A stretch of 64,000 bases of DNA, taken from the NCBI RefSeq assembly GCF_902686445.1, contig NC_062229.1:682001-746000 (forward strand). Reading direction: 5' to 3'. The notes below the pieces were generated by a model. The model had not been told where the DNA came from, searched no databases, and saw only the letters and a program-made list of their open reading frames with translations. This document shows positions 34,730-47,689 of the stretch, piece after piece; positions within the stretch are counted from its first letter, which is position 1; every line of letters starts with the position of its first letter. The position numbers and the translations under genes are program-made. Source of the stretch: Sciurus carolinensis (taxonomy: Eukaryota > Chordata > Mammalia > Rodentia > Sciuridae).

Positions 34730-34800
34730 AAGAACCTCATTTTGGCGATGCTGCGGGGTTATTGATCGTAACCTTGGAAACGCGATTAGATTATGGGGCT
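34730..34800. promoter_or_regulatory. Candidate CNE with ATTGATCG
   Basis: It contains CCCCTTTAAGAACC, GGTTATTGATCGTAACC (ATTGAT at 34761-34766) and CGCGATTAGATTATGG. ATTGAT resembles a ONECUT half-site. Regulatory role inferred. Confidence 0.4.
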
Positions 34801-35084
34801 GGGAACAGTGGCTGGGGAAACCAGCACCAGTTTCTTGTAAATGCAGGGCAGGCCGCCCTGGGGCACCTCCTGGGGGCAGCCCTGGCCCAGGGCTCCCTGA
34901 GCAAATCCGGGCCATTTTGTGGGTTTGGACACTGAGGCTCTGCGTGGCGTGTCTGCCGAGCGGGTGGTCTGTGTGGAGCCTGCCGGGCACGGACTCCTGC
35001 TCTGCACCTCCTGGACAGCGAAGCCTTTTCCCACAGGTCTCGTGACCTTCCCAGAATCCTTGGTGCGGGGGTGGGACTTCATCC

Positions 35085-35160
35085 ACTCTACAGATGGGGA
35101 AACCGAGGCCCGAGCTCACAGAAGCAGCAGGGCTGAGCCAGGCCAGGCAGGCTGCAGCCA
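35085..35160 (-). repeat. MIR fragment
   Basis: 'ctctacagatggggaaaccg' followed by 'aggcccgagctcac' is a reversed MIR. Confidence 0.5.
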
Positions 35161-36224
35161 GTTCTTGGCAGTCTCCTAGTGGGGTCACCCTGAGGGAAGC
35201 GAGGGGACGGAGGTGGCCACAGGGCCATGCGGTGGGAGGCACCTCCACCACAGGTTTCCAAGGTCACCGCCACTGGCGAGGGTGCCCTGGCAGCCACAGG
35301 ACTGGTCCCCCCTCCAGCGCCCCCAGGCCTGGCGCTGCATATGGGCCCGTGCAGCTGCTGACATTCATGAGGCACCATGGTATGCCCAGTCCTGGCCCCC
35401 AGGCATCCTCACCTGTCCACACAGGGTGCAGTAGAGCTGATCCCCACCTGCCACACCCACCCCAGGGCCCACCCCGGGGCCCAGAAACCAATGCTCCCCA
35501 ACTGTCCACTGAATGACAGTGTTTGACCGTCACATCTCCAGGAGCGAATCGAACGGCTCAGACAGGGCTCGCTCTGGCTCCTGATACCCTGCCAGCCCCT
35601 CTTCCCACAGATCTCTAGCCCACAATCATTCATAACGTCTATTAAGTGCCGGCTGTACGCTCCAGCCTCCCTGCCTCCGCTCAGCAGCCCCGCAGGACAG
35701 CAACACACTAACCCAGGCCACTGGGGGCTGAGGCTCAGGCTGGGAGAGGCTGGTCTGGGGCTTCCCAGAGCCATCAGGGTCAGACCCGGGCACCTCCTAG
35801 GGGAGGCACGGGCACTGTTTCCAGGGCTCTGGATGTGGGAAGGCAGGCGCGGACTCGGGAGGGACCTGAGGCCTCGGAGGGCTGCAGAGCTTCTGCGGGA
35901 GCTGGAGGTGGAGACTCAGCCTCCAGGGCCCAGGTGGAAGCCGGGTGCACAACCACCTAGGGCCACCTTTGGCCACTTCACGGGGGCACCCTCACCCCAC
36001 AGCATCCCCAGGCTGATCAGTCCTTCTTTGGGGGTTGCTTGTCCATGTCTAGGCCCATCCCCAGGAGGTTGGAAAGACCCTGCCTAATAAATGGGGAGTT
36101 GAGGAGGGCAGCTACAAATGGGATAGACGGCCTGGGACCATCTGTGGTTGAGGCCCAGGCTTGTGAGGCCAGCAGAGGGGGCACTGTCCTCCCACAGTCC
36201 TGGGGCCCCGGGTTGGTGGTGCAG

Positions 36225-36335
36225 GTCGCCCGCCCTCCCTCTCCCCTGCCCTGCGTCTCAGTCTCTCCCAGCCCCCGCCTCTCTCCCTCTCTGACTCCCC
36301 CGGGGTCTCTCCCCAGCCCCCTCCATCTCTTCTGT
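36225..36335 (+). repeat. Polypyrimidine (CT-rich) tract
   Basis: A C/T-only-like tract (CTCTCCCTCTCTGACTCCC and similar) comparable to that at 29268. Confidence 0.65.
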
Positions 36336-37394
36336 GTCCCCTGCCTGGGCCATCTTGGCAGCCCAGCCCTGTGGGAGTGCCACACCCAGAGCCACAGAGA
36401 TGTGGGACACTCACAGACCCCTCCCTGCGGCCCCAGGACGGACGGACTCTGCAGCTGCTGCACTGTGTGGCCCTGTCCCATCTGCTGCCCTCTCTGGACA
36501 GTGTCACCCACTGTAGGGCCTTGGGCTGGAGGGGCCGGGAAGGAGCGGGAGCCCTGACACCCCACCCTTCTGGCAAACAGGAGGTGGAGGGCCAGAGGCC
36601 CCTTAGCGTCCCTCCTGCTGCCCGGTGTGCAGATGCCACAGGGCTGCCGCGGTCCCCACAGGGGACCAGGAGGGTGGGAAGCAGAAGCGGGAGGCGTCTC
36701 TGCAGGGCGCGAGGCCGGGGGCATCTGGGGCTCGGCCTCGCCCAGTCCATCACGGGGGTCGCCAAGGACAAGCAGGGCAGGTGCCTGCCCAGGTGGCCTC
36801 CTCCCGGCAGCCAGGCAGGCCCGCAGGCGGCAGGGTCCCGGGCCCGAGGCACCGAGGGCCACCTCGGTGCAGGACCAGGGTGACCACGCCAGGCCCTGCA
36901 ACCAGGCTCCTGAAGACCCCAGCAGGCCTGGGGTCAGGATGGGCTTCCTGGAGGAGATGGCCCTTGAATCGTGACCAGAGAGGAGAGGTGTTCCTGGCCG
37001 GGGAAGCAGGGAGGGCCTGCAGGAAGCAGCACCTGGGAAGGAGGGAGGAGGTACCCAGCTGGCCGGACTGTGCCACCCGGGGCCTGCTGGGCCCTGGGAG
37101 CCAGAGAAGGCTCAGAGTCAGGGAGGGATGGGAACCAAGTCCTTCCTCGTGGGGAAGGCGCTGAGATGAACCCAGGCCTCTCGCAGGCTGGGCCATGTGC
37201 CAGCCATCGTGGTGGGCGCTCCAAGAGGAGGGTCGAGGGGGCAGGGGGAGGCCAGGAGGACCCCAGGATGGCGGAGTGGGGCTAAGCTGGCAGGGCAGAG
37301 AGAGGGGAGGCCAGGTCCAGGGTGCCGGTGGCCAGGAAGGGGTGCAGACCGAGGGGTGCAGGGCAGTGGCCGTGGCCCACTGGCCCCTCTGCAG

Positions 37395-37530
37395 CAGTAA
37401 TTAAGGGCTCCGGGCCTCCCCACGGCGTGATGTATGTGCGCCTTAACTAATCATTTATTAGGTCGCTGATGGTTCGTCAATATTAATTCATTTATTTAAA
37501 CAACTCGGTTCTGTAATGAAGATGTCGGCT
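37395..37530. promoter_or_regulatory. AT-rich homeodomain-motif island (candidate CNE)
   Basis: It contains AGTAATTAAGG, GTGATGTATGTGCGCC, CTAATCATTTATTAGG, CGTCAATATTAATTC and ATTTATTTAAAC within 135 bp, between very GC-rich flanks. There is no coding frame or repeat similarity. Confidence 0.5.
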
Positions 37531-38799
37531 GAGAGGGAGGCCCGTGTGGTGGGGCTGGGCGCAGCGATGGGCTGGACTCGGGCCTGGGGCCTCAGGGATG
37601 TCCCCGGGGTCGGGCTCACCCTTGCTCTGCGGGCAGGGCGCAGAGGAGGCTGGAGGGGACCTGCCCCTTCCCTCCGGCCGGCTCCTGGAGGCCCAGCAGC
37701 CAGGCCACGTGCACGGAGGCTGGAGCGCGGCCCTGTCCGCCTGCTCTGTGCCTCCCTGGACGCCTTCCCTGCCTCGCTGCCCGGTGGGTTTGTCCACAGG
37801 CACCTTTGAGGACACGACCCAGACCACGCAGCGCCAGAGCTGCTGTGGCTCCCCAGTGCCCTGCAGGGGAAGTCCAGACTCCTCTGGCTGCCGCTGCCCG
37901 CTGCCCTCACCCTCTGGACCCTCTCGCTCCCGACCCTGCCTGCGGCACACACCCTGAGGCCTTTGCCCCAGGTGCCCTCCTGCTGGACGCCTGCCCTCCG
38001 CTGTCCCTCGGCTCAGGTCCCTGAAGTCTGGCCTGTCTCCTGCTGATTCCTGAGCCCGGGCTGTCACCCCTCTGTCCCTGGACCCTGCTTGGTTTCCCTC
38101 TGAGCCGTGGCTCCTGAGGTCGTCCTGGTGGCTCCTTGATTAGCTGTGTGTCTGCTGCTTCTCCAGCTGCACCTCAGCATGTCCCAGAGGGAGGACGAGG
38201 CGGCCCCTGCCCCTCTGCAGCGGGCACTGTGCCGGCCCCTCAAGTTCCAGGGCCACTCCACGGTGCCACCTCTGTGCCCGTCTTTGTGATGGCCCTGAAG
38301 AGGGAAGGAGGCTCCGCAGCTTTCCCAGGGGGCCCTGGGAGGTCCCTAAGGCGCCGATGCTGGGACCCACAGCTCAGTGACCAGCTCATGGGCAGCTTTT
38401 CTTCTGGCACTGCCCCTCCCTCGCCCACCCTCACCAAGCCTCCTGGCCTCTGCTTTTGGGGACCCCAGACTGAGACATGGGGCAGGAAAGTCTGAGCTAC
38501 AGAAAAAGTGAAGCCCTCGCAAGTCTCCACGTCCTCCTGTGGATTCTGCGGCTTAGACGCATCTCAAGCCAAGAGCTCGCTGGCCTCCGACCCAGCTGGA
38601 AGGAGGACGGGGCCTCCCGGCATGGGCCACTGCCCCCACCTCGCCCCCCCGAGTGGGGCTGGGCTTGTTCCCACCCCTTCCCCCCAGAGCCTCGACAAGC
38701 TCCTCATTCTTGAGGGCAGTGTCCATGCAGCCGTGAGCGTCACAATAGTGACCACCAATGTCTTCAGAGGGGCCCTGGGGGTCGGCATCCCTGCCGTCA

Positions 38800-38910
38800 T
38801 TGTCCCCAGAATACAGAAGAGAAAACTGTGGTTCAGAGCGGTCTGACCAGCTGCCGGAGGCCAACAGTAGGCGTGTGTGGAGTCAGGGTCAGACCTCTGG
38901 TCAGCAGAGG
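38800..38910 (-). repeat. MIR fragment
   Basis: 'acagaagagaaaactgtggt' followed by 'cagagcggtctgaccagctg' fits a reversed MIR. Confidence 0.5.
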
Positions 38911-39464
38911 GGCCCAGCTGGGACTGACCTGGGTGGCGCTTCAGCTAGGCCACTGGACAGGTGCTTCCCGAGGCCTGGGGAGGTCGGCCAGCAGTCCCAG
39001 TCCTGGCTCCGGCCCAGCCTCTGCCTGACTATTTGAAAGGTGGGGAAACTGAGTCTCAGCAGCGTGAGTTTGCCCAGCAGCCCTTGTCACAGTGGTGAGG
39101 GAACGGAGAGACCTACTGCTGCTGGACCGTCCTCTCGGCCAGATGCCCCTCTGTGCCGGCTCCTCCCTGGGGGCCCGAAGCCCCAGGGAACTGAGCTGGA
39201 CTTGGACGGGGGCCAGAGTGCTGGGGGCTGGTGCCAGGCGTGGTTCCAGGCCAGCCGGGCAGTGCAGGGAGGCCCTGCCCCAGGACCAGAAGCACCCTTG
39301 GGAGGCCCACTGGTACCCTGCCCTGCGTTCAGCGCCCAGCAGGGCACAGAGGGAGAGAGCCAGGCTGTGCAACCGGTGGGGCCGGGGAAGGCCCGGGAGC
39401 CACCGAGAGCGTCCAGCAGCGGGTGGAGCTGCCCCACCTGTCCTCAGGAAGGGCCACAGCGAGG

Positions 39465-39520
39465 ACCCAGCGAGCATTGATTGAGTGCCTGCTGTGTGCC
39501 TGTTTGTGCTCACGCCTCAG
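39465..39520 (-). repeat. MIR 3'-end fragment
   Basis: 'gcattgattgagtgcctgct' followed by 'gtgtgcc' matches the reversed MIR terminus. Similar fragments lie at 35625-35665, 43505-43545 and 44565-44620. Confidence 0.5.
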
Positions 39521-40455
39521 GTGTCCCCTTCACGGAGTGGAGCCTGGTTTGCAGAGACACCTGTGATGCCAGCAGTGTGTCCCCTGTGCAGCGTGTCCCC
39601 TGTGCAGCGTGCATGTGGCACGCAACCGGCTGACCGGGATCTTGGTGTGTGCCACGCACAGCCACCTCTGATCTGGCCCTGGCCCTTCCTGCACTGGGGG
39701 ACCGTCGGAGCTGTCAGGGCCGGGGACGCTGGCTGGGTGGTGGGTGACCAACACTGACCATGCACTGGGGACGTCACCCCAGATCTGGGGCCTCCCGGCC
39801 TGGAGCGGCCAGGGACTGCGGTGTGCTCACAGCGGTGCAGGACCCCAAACTCCCCTGGCTCCCGGCTGGGCGTAAGGAGTGTGCTGCCCACACGGCTTGG
39901 CCTGGGCGTCCGCGGCCGCTCCGCTGACGCTGACGGTGAGCTGCCCGCCACGCCATGGCCCTGTGAGGAACTCTTGGGCTCGTTCGTCAGAATGCTGGCT
40001 GATGACTGCTCCCGGCTTCTCCTCCTACAGCCTGACAGAGGAAGGCGGCCCAACGGAGGGGTCTTTGCACAGCCAGCCCCTCACAGGGCCTCAGGTTCCT
40101 CATCTGTAAAGTGGACTCTGCTCAGGTGTCACACGGAGGCTGGAGGAGGCAGAGACAAGAAGGCCGTGGGGCTGCTGTGCCAAGGCCCTGAGGCAGCAGC
40201 ACAGAGGCAGGCTTGGCAGGCACCAGGAGGGCAGGGCTGGGAGAGGGGGCAAAGGCCAGGGGGTGCTGGCCAGGGCAGGGATTTCACTGAGGAGATGGAC
40301 CCTCAGGGCTTCCTGCAGCCAGGGTGGCAATGGGGCAGGTGCCTTTGGACCAGACCCTTCTGATGCCCCCAGGACCCCAGGTTGGAGGCTGGAGGGAACC
40401 AGGAATGGGCACAGGGGTGCACATGGCCACATTAGTGCCCAGAGGTGATTTCGTC

Positions 40456-40552
40456 TCATTTTTTATTTAACTTTTTTACGGTGCTGGGGATCCAACCCAG
40501 GGCCTCGCACACAACAGGCAAGGGCTCTGCCACTGAGCTGCACCCCAGACCG
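40456..40552 (-). repeat. ID SINE
   Basis: A T-rich run is followed by 'ACGGTGCTGGGGATCCAACC' and 'gccactgagctgcacccc', a reversed ID. Confidence 0.88.
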
Positions 40553-43500
40553 AGGGGCAGGTGGGGAAATGGAAGGTCAGAAAGGACCCCCTCCTCTGCT
40601 CCTGGGGCAGCTTGGACGGCAGTTTGTGTGGCAGGCTGGCCAGACGCCAGGCAGGCTCTGATTGCGGGGGGCTAGCCAGGCCCCACCCCGCTGGCCTAGC
40701 GCACCCTCCCGTCTGCGGGCACTTCCAGTGGGCCCACCAGAGGGCTTCTGAGGGGCGCTAAGGCAGGGGCTGCCGGTGCAAACTCCCCTGCGAGGGCCAC
40801 TCTGGGTGCCAGCCTGAGCTGGGACAGAACTGGACAGAGACATTGGCTGGGGCTCAGGGCAGGGCAGGTGTGGAGGGGCAGGGAGCCGCCAGGCCCTCGC
40901 TGGACCCAGATTCCTCTAGCTCTGGGTCTCTGGCTCCCTACTGGGCCGTGGTGCAGAGCACAGGCGCCTGCTGGTTGTGACCAGGGCCAGGCACAGGGAG
41001 GAGGCCAAGGCCTGACCAGGAGGAGTGGATCTGGACCCCCGTGTCCTGGCCCCTTGGCTTTGCTCTCGGGAGCTTGAGAAAGATTCCTCAGAGGTGTTTG
41101 GAAACGGACGGTGCGGGAGGCCAAGCCTGGGCCCTCTGGACTCCCCAGAGGCCGCTGGACCTGCATTGGAGTCCCTGCCTGCCAGACCACTGAACTTCTC
41201 GGAGCCTCAGTTTCCCCTGGGGCCACTGGCCCGGGCGACCCCGTGTGATGCTGTCCTCCTGGTGGGACCCTTGGCTCCGGCGGGAGGGCTGGCGAGCCTC
41301 CTTCTGAGTCCCTGCCAGGGCCGGAGGGAAGGCAGGCACAGACCTGTGCCCCACGTGGCTGCGGGGCAGTGGCTCTCCGCACGGCTCTGCACCGGCCACA
41401 GGACCTGCATGCCCGTGCTGGGACCTCCGTGCTGGGTTTGGACCCTCCTGACTGGGGAGACCCTCCTCCCGGCCAGGCCCACTCCATCCTCGCGCACCCC
41501 CAGGGTGGCGGCTCTCCGGTCCCCAGAGCCCGGGTGGGGAGGCGCGACGTGTGGCTGGCCCGAAGGTCGGGAGGCTTTCTGAGAAGAGGTGGAGCTGCTC
41601 TCAGAAGCCCCGGCCCCTGAGGGTTCCTCTGCCTTCCCAGAAGTGCCCCGCTCAGGAGGACGCCCAGCAGGAGTCCGGGGGTAGCTGCCCCAGCCCAGAA
41701 TTTCCCCAACCCCAGGCCCAGGCCCCCAGGGCCCCCAGGAGCCTCTGTGCTCCGACCCCAGCTGGCCCTTTCCTGGGTAAGTCGGGACATACTCTGTGCC
41801 CTCCCGTCAGGCTGCCTGCTGTCCTGCACGGATCCCTTCCCGCACTGGAGGGGGCAGCACTGTGACCTGACACCTGTCCTCTCTGTGGCTCAGGCCCGAG
41901 AGTCATGCCAGACCCAGGGGGGCCTCTCCAAAGTGGACATCTCCCAGGGCCCCCAGGAAGTGTCCTCAGTGACCAGAAGACCCAGGGAATCTTGGCTGGC
42001 AGCCCTGGGGGAGGTGCCCTGAGGTTTGGTCTCAATGATCCAGGCAGGGGCGTCCACACCACGCAGCAGACGGGTCAACTGCCCTGTCCCTCGGGAAGAC
42101 TTGTCCTCGGCAGGTGTCCACTCTCCTGTGCCCCTTACCTGTGCCCACGAGGAGGAAGCAGGGTTCGGGACCCCTGCAGGCAGCAGTGGGGGCTGAGAGT
42201 CTGCAGAGCCTCCGGCCGGCCAGTCTTGCGAGGAGCAGACTGTGGACCTTGCGCTTGGAGCAAAGTCCACTGCTGCTGTGCCCTATTGCCAGGCAGGTCC
42301 TGAGAGGACTTCAGCCTGGGATGGGGACCCCTCGACACCCGTGGTGCCCTCCCAGCCCAGCAGAACCCCCAGGATCCACATGTGCCCAACCTCCAGGCAC
42401 GACCCCGCCCCTGGGCATCCCCAGCAGGTCACCCCTCGAGGTCTGCATGTGACCCAGCTCCGACTGCTACCACCAGCCTCCTAGGCTCACACCCATGCAG
42501 AGGGTGTTCAATGAGGAGACTTGAAGAAAGGGAAGTGGCAGGACCTGCAGACCCAGGGAACAGCCCCAGGACCCCGAAGAGCAAGGCGCGGAAGGGCCAG
42601 GGGACTGGCGGGTCCACCGCGAGGGCGGCTGTCCCTGGGCCTGTGGCCACAGGGGGCAGTTGGGGGCTTGGGCCTTGTGGCACTGGGGACGGAGCCCAGG
42701 CCCCACGACTGAGCCACCCTGTTGGAGGTCATCTCGCTGCGTCGCGGGCCTGCCCGGACCCAGCTGCTGAGGACAGGCCTGCAGCACGCCCTGGGGCAGC
42801 CGCCGGCTCCTCTGCAGCCTGCCTCCACCTGCGTCCACGGGGGGTGAATGTCCACCCTGGAGAAGGGGTCGGGCAGACCGCAGGGCTGTGGTGAGGGGCC
42901 TGGCCTGGCTCCAGCCTCGGTTTCGCCACATGACAAATGGACAGGTAGGGTCAGACCAGGGTCCCTCTTCTTTGTAGGAAGTGGCAGAACCTTCCATTCA
43001 AAAGGTCAGTTTTCAGAAGGCCAGAGGGTCCCTCCTCCAGTTTGGGGATGGGTTTGCATGTTCCTGCAGCTGCTGTGACAAATGACCATAGCCTGTGGTT
43101 TATCTGCCCATGGGTCTGGAGTTCGAATCTGACCCAGGCCCCCTGGGCCAAACCCAGGGGCAGCAGACTGACCTCCAAGGCCCAGGGAGAGTCTGCGTCC
43201 CCTCCGCCAGCTCCAGAGCCAGCAGCGCAGCCTCTTCCAGACTCTTTGACTCTGGACTTCCTGCCTCCTCTCATGAGAACCCTGTGGTGACCAGGGTGAC
43301 CCCAGCTCAGGGCCTCCTCTGATCCCACCTGCAGAGTCTCCTTGGCCGTATAAAGTGATGTTCACAGGTCCAGGACCAGGATTGTGGTGGACGGCTTTTA
43401 GGGGGTCACTGTTCTGAGGCCCTGAGGCCCCGTTCTTCAGCCTCCCTCATCCCTGACTCTGCTGGGAGCTGGAGACTGTTCCTGCTGAGCCTCCAACTTC

Positions 43501-44109
43501 TAAGCAGCCGACTAAGCAAGCATTTACTGAGCACCTGCTGTGTACCAGCCTTCTGGGGGGCCAGCTTCGGGTGTGCAGCCCAGGCCGTGGCCCGGGTGCC
43601 CCCGCCAGCCTCCTTCTTGGTGTCGGTGAAGTCCGATGGGACAAGGGAGCAGCCTGTGCGTAGGGTGGTGCAGAGAGCGCCTCTGCCCGTGTCCCCGTGC
43701 CGTCTGCCTGGGCTCTCACTGTGCCCGTGAGCGAAGCTCTGGAGTACCACCCGCGGGTCCAGCCGGACCCAGGCCAAGGGCTAGGTGCCAAGCCTGAGGG
43801 CACCTGTGTGCATGGGGCGGGAAGGCAGCTGGCACGCCCAGCCGGTCCAGCACGCAGAGGCCCTGACTCCATCAAAGGAAGGAGGAACGGGCAGGAGCTG
43901 TGCTGTGCGCAGGGTTCCGACGCAGCCCCGGCAGCCTAGGAAGCACCCCGGCGGGACTGCGCCTCGCTCTGCCGGCAGGACGGGCAGGGAGGCTCAGATC
44001 CAGCTGCTGTGAGTCTGACTCTTCCCTTACTTGGAATGACATGAAATTGCAGGCTGGGCCAGCGGAGGCAGGGCCTCCGGCGAGGCCAGAAGCTTGCTTC
44101 ACGGTGAGC

Positions 44110-44283
44110 CCGCTTCGGCTTTGCCTGTGGCACCGGGGCTGCAGCCTGGGCTCCACCACTGAGCCTTCTCCTGTTGTCTTTTGAGACAGGGGCTCGCCAA
44201 GCGGCGTGGCTGGCCTGGAGCGTGCCCTCCTGCTCCTGGGCAGCGCTGGGAGGCGGGCACACAGGCCGGCACCACCACCCCTG
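44110..44283 (-). repeat. B1-dID SINE, diverged
   Basis: 'GAGACAGGGGCTCGCCAAGC' is a reversed B1. A degraded ID half (TGGCACCGGGGCTGCAGCC) precedes it. Confidence 0.7.
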
Positions 44284-45812
44284 GTGCACACGCGGGCCCC
44301 TGGAACCGTGCTTGTTCCACACCTGGGAGCCAGGGGTCCCGTGCCCTCCTCCTGCGGCCAGCTCTGAGGGTCGCCCTGCTGGGTCTACGTACTGGACGCT
44401 GGAGATGGTTGTGAATAAGCAGATGGAAGCTCAGCTTTCAGAGGCTGACGGACCAAACGGAACAAACGGCCGTTCCAACGATTATCTGTTTCAAGAAGTT
44501 AGCGTGAAGAGAATCTGTGCAGGAAGCTAGTCCTGGGCACAGAGAAAAGACGCGGGCAGCTGCTGTCTGCTGCGCTTATTGGATGCCAACTGTGTACCGG
44601 TGCTGGGCTCACTCAAGCTGAAGTTGTCCGAGCCTAGGAGGGCACGTCAGGTCCTCCCCATGGACCATCCGGCGAGGCGGAGACGGTCCCTGGGAGACGC
44701 CATGGACTGACTTGGGTGGGGCACAGAACAAGACATGGTTTGGAGACTTCCCCACAGGATGAGGGTGCTGACCAACCGAAGGTCACTCTAAAAGTCGACT
44801 TGGATTTGACTCTCAGGGAACCCCCAGGTTTGGGGGACAGAGTGCTGGACACAGATATTCCCTGGGGTGCTGTGGGGGGACATATTCCAGGGTCCCTGGG
44901 GCAAGCACTCGAGATGCTGGAGGGACTGATCATGGGGCCGGGGGGTCTCTCTGGCTGGGGAGGGACACGGGGCTGGTGTTGAGGGGGTAGAGGCGGCGCA
45001 CCCTGGGCCACCCGGCTGGCAGGCAGGGCTCTGGGACCCTGCTGGCTGTCTCCACGGAGACCCGGCTTGCTCACACTCACTCAGTGACTTGCCCTGGAGT
45101 GTCCCCAGGGTCCCCAAGTGCATGGGAGGCTGACACCAGGCTTGGGAGCCCTCCTGGGTGGCCGTGGAGCTGGGCCTGGGGTCAGCTAAGGTGCATGTGG
45201 GCAGACGTTGCTCCAGACCAAGTCACCCACAGCCAGGCCATTGCCGATGGCTCGCTGGAGCGTTTGGGGTGGCTGTAAGTGACCGGCAGGGGGGCCTGGA
45301 CGGTGGGAGTGGTGCTGGCATGGGCTGGACCACAGAGCAGGAGCCGGGGACACCCCGTGCTGCTCTGGACGCCAGGGCCCATTCTGCTCCGTGCTGGCAG
45401 CCCCCAGCCTTGCCCTCCAAATGCTTCCTGGGGTGCGGCTGCCAACCTGCCCGAAAGGCACTGGCGGGGCCACTGCCGGCGCCCGGCGACTGGGCCTCCG
45501 TCCTCCCCGCCCTCAGTTCCCTCGGCCCACCCTGCGCCCTCCCTGGCACGGGCTGGCCTGCCGAGGATGCCCCAGAAGATGGGCCGCGGCGTGGGCGGGT
45601 CGATCAATAGCTCCATCCGCTGCCCCGGTGGCGGAAGCGGGGCCCATCCGGCTGCCTGCTGTCCCCCACCCCACCCTCCAGGAAGGTGGATAAGGCCCAG
45701 GACCCTCTTGAACGAAGCCAGGCACCCGCCCGCCGCCTGGCGATCCTATCTCCCGTGGAAGGGCCCAGTTCCTGAATTGCCCGGTCGGGCCGCGCCGCAG
45801 GCCCGCACCGCA

Positions 45813-45985
45813 GCCTTAATAGCCTGGGCCTAATGTTTTATTGTTGGTTTTAAACGTGTAATTAGTTCAAGTGTAAACAGAAAAAACCTGCTTAATTAAG
45901 AATTTTTAAACAGGGGCATATAAAGCAGTGGCGGAAGCATTGACGAACCCCGAGCTGCCTTCATAAAATCGATCGGGGAAGAGGC
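45813..45985. promoter_or_regulatory. AT-rich homeodomain-motif island with ATCGAT and TATAAAG (candidate CNE)
   Basis: About 170 bp contains CCTTAATAGCC, TTTTATTG, GTGTAATTAGTTC, GCTTAATTAAG, TATAAAG (45919-45925) and AAAATCGATCGG (ATCGAT at 45968-45973). It is the longest such island in the window, inside otherwise GC-rich sequence. Confidence 0.55.
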
Positions 45986-47689
45986 TGGTGTGGAGGCCCG
46001 GGGGTGGGGGAGGGGCGCTGGGACGGCCTCCCCGTGGATGCCATTTGCCTGCCAGCCAGCTAGCGTCCAGGGGACCTGCGGGTTTACGATCGGGGTCTCG
46101 GGACAGAGCCTGAGGACTTTTACCCACTTGTGGAGGTGACGGCGGGCCTCAGGCTCCATGGGGGCTGGGTGCGGTGCCCAGGACCCGGGCTGGCTGGATG
46201 ATGAGAACCCCTGCCCCGAGGGAGGCCCCGGCCTCCTCAGGCCAGGTTGCCGGCACTCTCCTGGGTGGGCCACGCACTGTCCCCTCCGGTGGGTCCTGCC
46301 TGCCTCTGCATCAGGACGTGGCTGCCGGTCCGTGCGGGGCTGCTTCCCTCTGCTGGGTGATGAGCGGGGCCAGAGCCCTAGCTGAGCTCCAGGTGGCCCC
46401 GACCCGGGCAACAGGGCCCAGCCAGCTCCCGAGTCTGAGCTTGTCTGCGCCCCTGTGACAGCTGGAGCCGTCCCCAAGGGTCCAGTGGTCCTGCTGCCTG
46501 TGGAGACCTTCCACCGGGGGCGGCCGAGGCAGGCCTGGGCACCTGGTCAGCCTGGGTCTGGTGGTTCCTGTCCTGAGCACCTTTCTGAGGCCGGGAACAG
46601 CATCTCCGGCACCTTGGCAGGTGGGGCTGGTGCTGGACCAGCTCCCAGCCCCAGGGCTTCGTGGGCTCAGAGTGGCCGGTGGTCTTCATCTCCAGCGTCT
46701 GGGAACCTCCTTGGGTCCAGTGTGGGGCAGGGACAGGGTGGCCTGACCCCGGTCCTCATGGCCACAGCAGTGCCTGGGCTCCAGGCTCACTGCCACCACA
46801 TGGCAGGGACGCGGCTGTTTGACAGGCACAGACGCCATGGCTTGCCCAGGCCCATGGCAGCCCGGGCGGCAGATCAGGGAGCCCGGCGGCAGCCTCGGCT
46901 CTGGGGCAGGAGGGTGCTCCAGGACACCTTTTGGGTGATCAGAGAGGTGGAGATGCACCCAGGGCAGCCCAGCAAGGCAGCACAGGCCCCCCCAGAAGCA
47001 GAGGCGGGACAGTGTCAGTCCGACTGAAGAGCAGGGGCCTGACAGGTCATGGTGACGGTGACTCCTGGTCCTGGCCACAGAGCGGAGGGGGTTGCACCTG
47101 GGGTTCCCCCTCTGCCTCCGCCTCTGCACTCTCCCCCCGTGCGATGTCCTTCCCTCTACCAACTCTTCCTCGCTGGCCTCAGGTGCCCTGCGCAGGTCTT
47201 CCTGGGCCTCCCCTTAAGTTTCCTCTCTCTCTGACTCTGTCTCTCCCTGTCCTTTACAGACCTCAAAGTAGCACCTGGGATGTCCCCAAGGAAGCGTCCC
47301 GGGAGCCCCTTCCCAGCATGGACAGGACTGAGTGGGTCGCCCACCCTGGCCCCAACAGGAAGCAGCATGCTGGGAGCAGGCCGGTGGGGACAGCCGACTG
47401 GGCAGAGCTTTGGCCTGTGGAGACAAGGACATTCTGGAGAGGGCAGTGGGGATGGCCACTCAGCCCTGTGACTGCCCAGGCCCCTGAGCGGCACACGTGG
47501 ACACGGTGGACTTCACCACTGCCCTGGTCTGGGTCTGGAAGGTCCCCAAGGCCCACATGTTCAGAGCCTGGTCCCCTGGGCTGCAGGGGAGGTGCAGCCC
47601 TCAGAAGGTGGGCCTGGCTGGAGGGCTCAGGCCCAGGGGTGTCACATGAAGGGCACGTGGGATCCCTCTTCATTCCTGGCCACGAGCTG
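45986..47689. other. Intergenic sequence, nothing recognised
   Basis: GC-rich. A splice-acceptor-like CT tract ending in CAG occurs at 47215-47260, but no exon can be supported after it. Confidence 0.45.

Larger units (their letters stand above)
34801..37394. other. Intergenic GC-rich sequence
   Basis: Beyond MIR pieces and the CT tract at 36225, no feature is recognised. Overlapping open frames (for example 36017-36901 on minus) lack domains. Confidence 0.5.
37531..45812. other. Intergenic GC-rich sequence with scattered SINE/MIR pieces
   Basis: The listed ID (40456) and B1-dID (44110) and several MIR fragments are the only recognisable elements. The 377-codon minus frame at 40696-41829 has no domain and no repeat or splice support. 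Confidence 0.5.
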
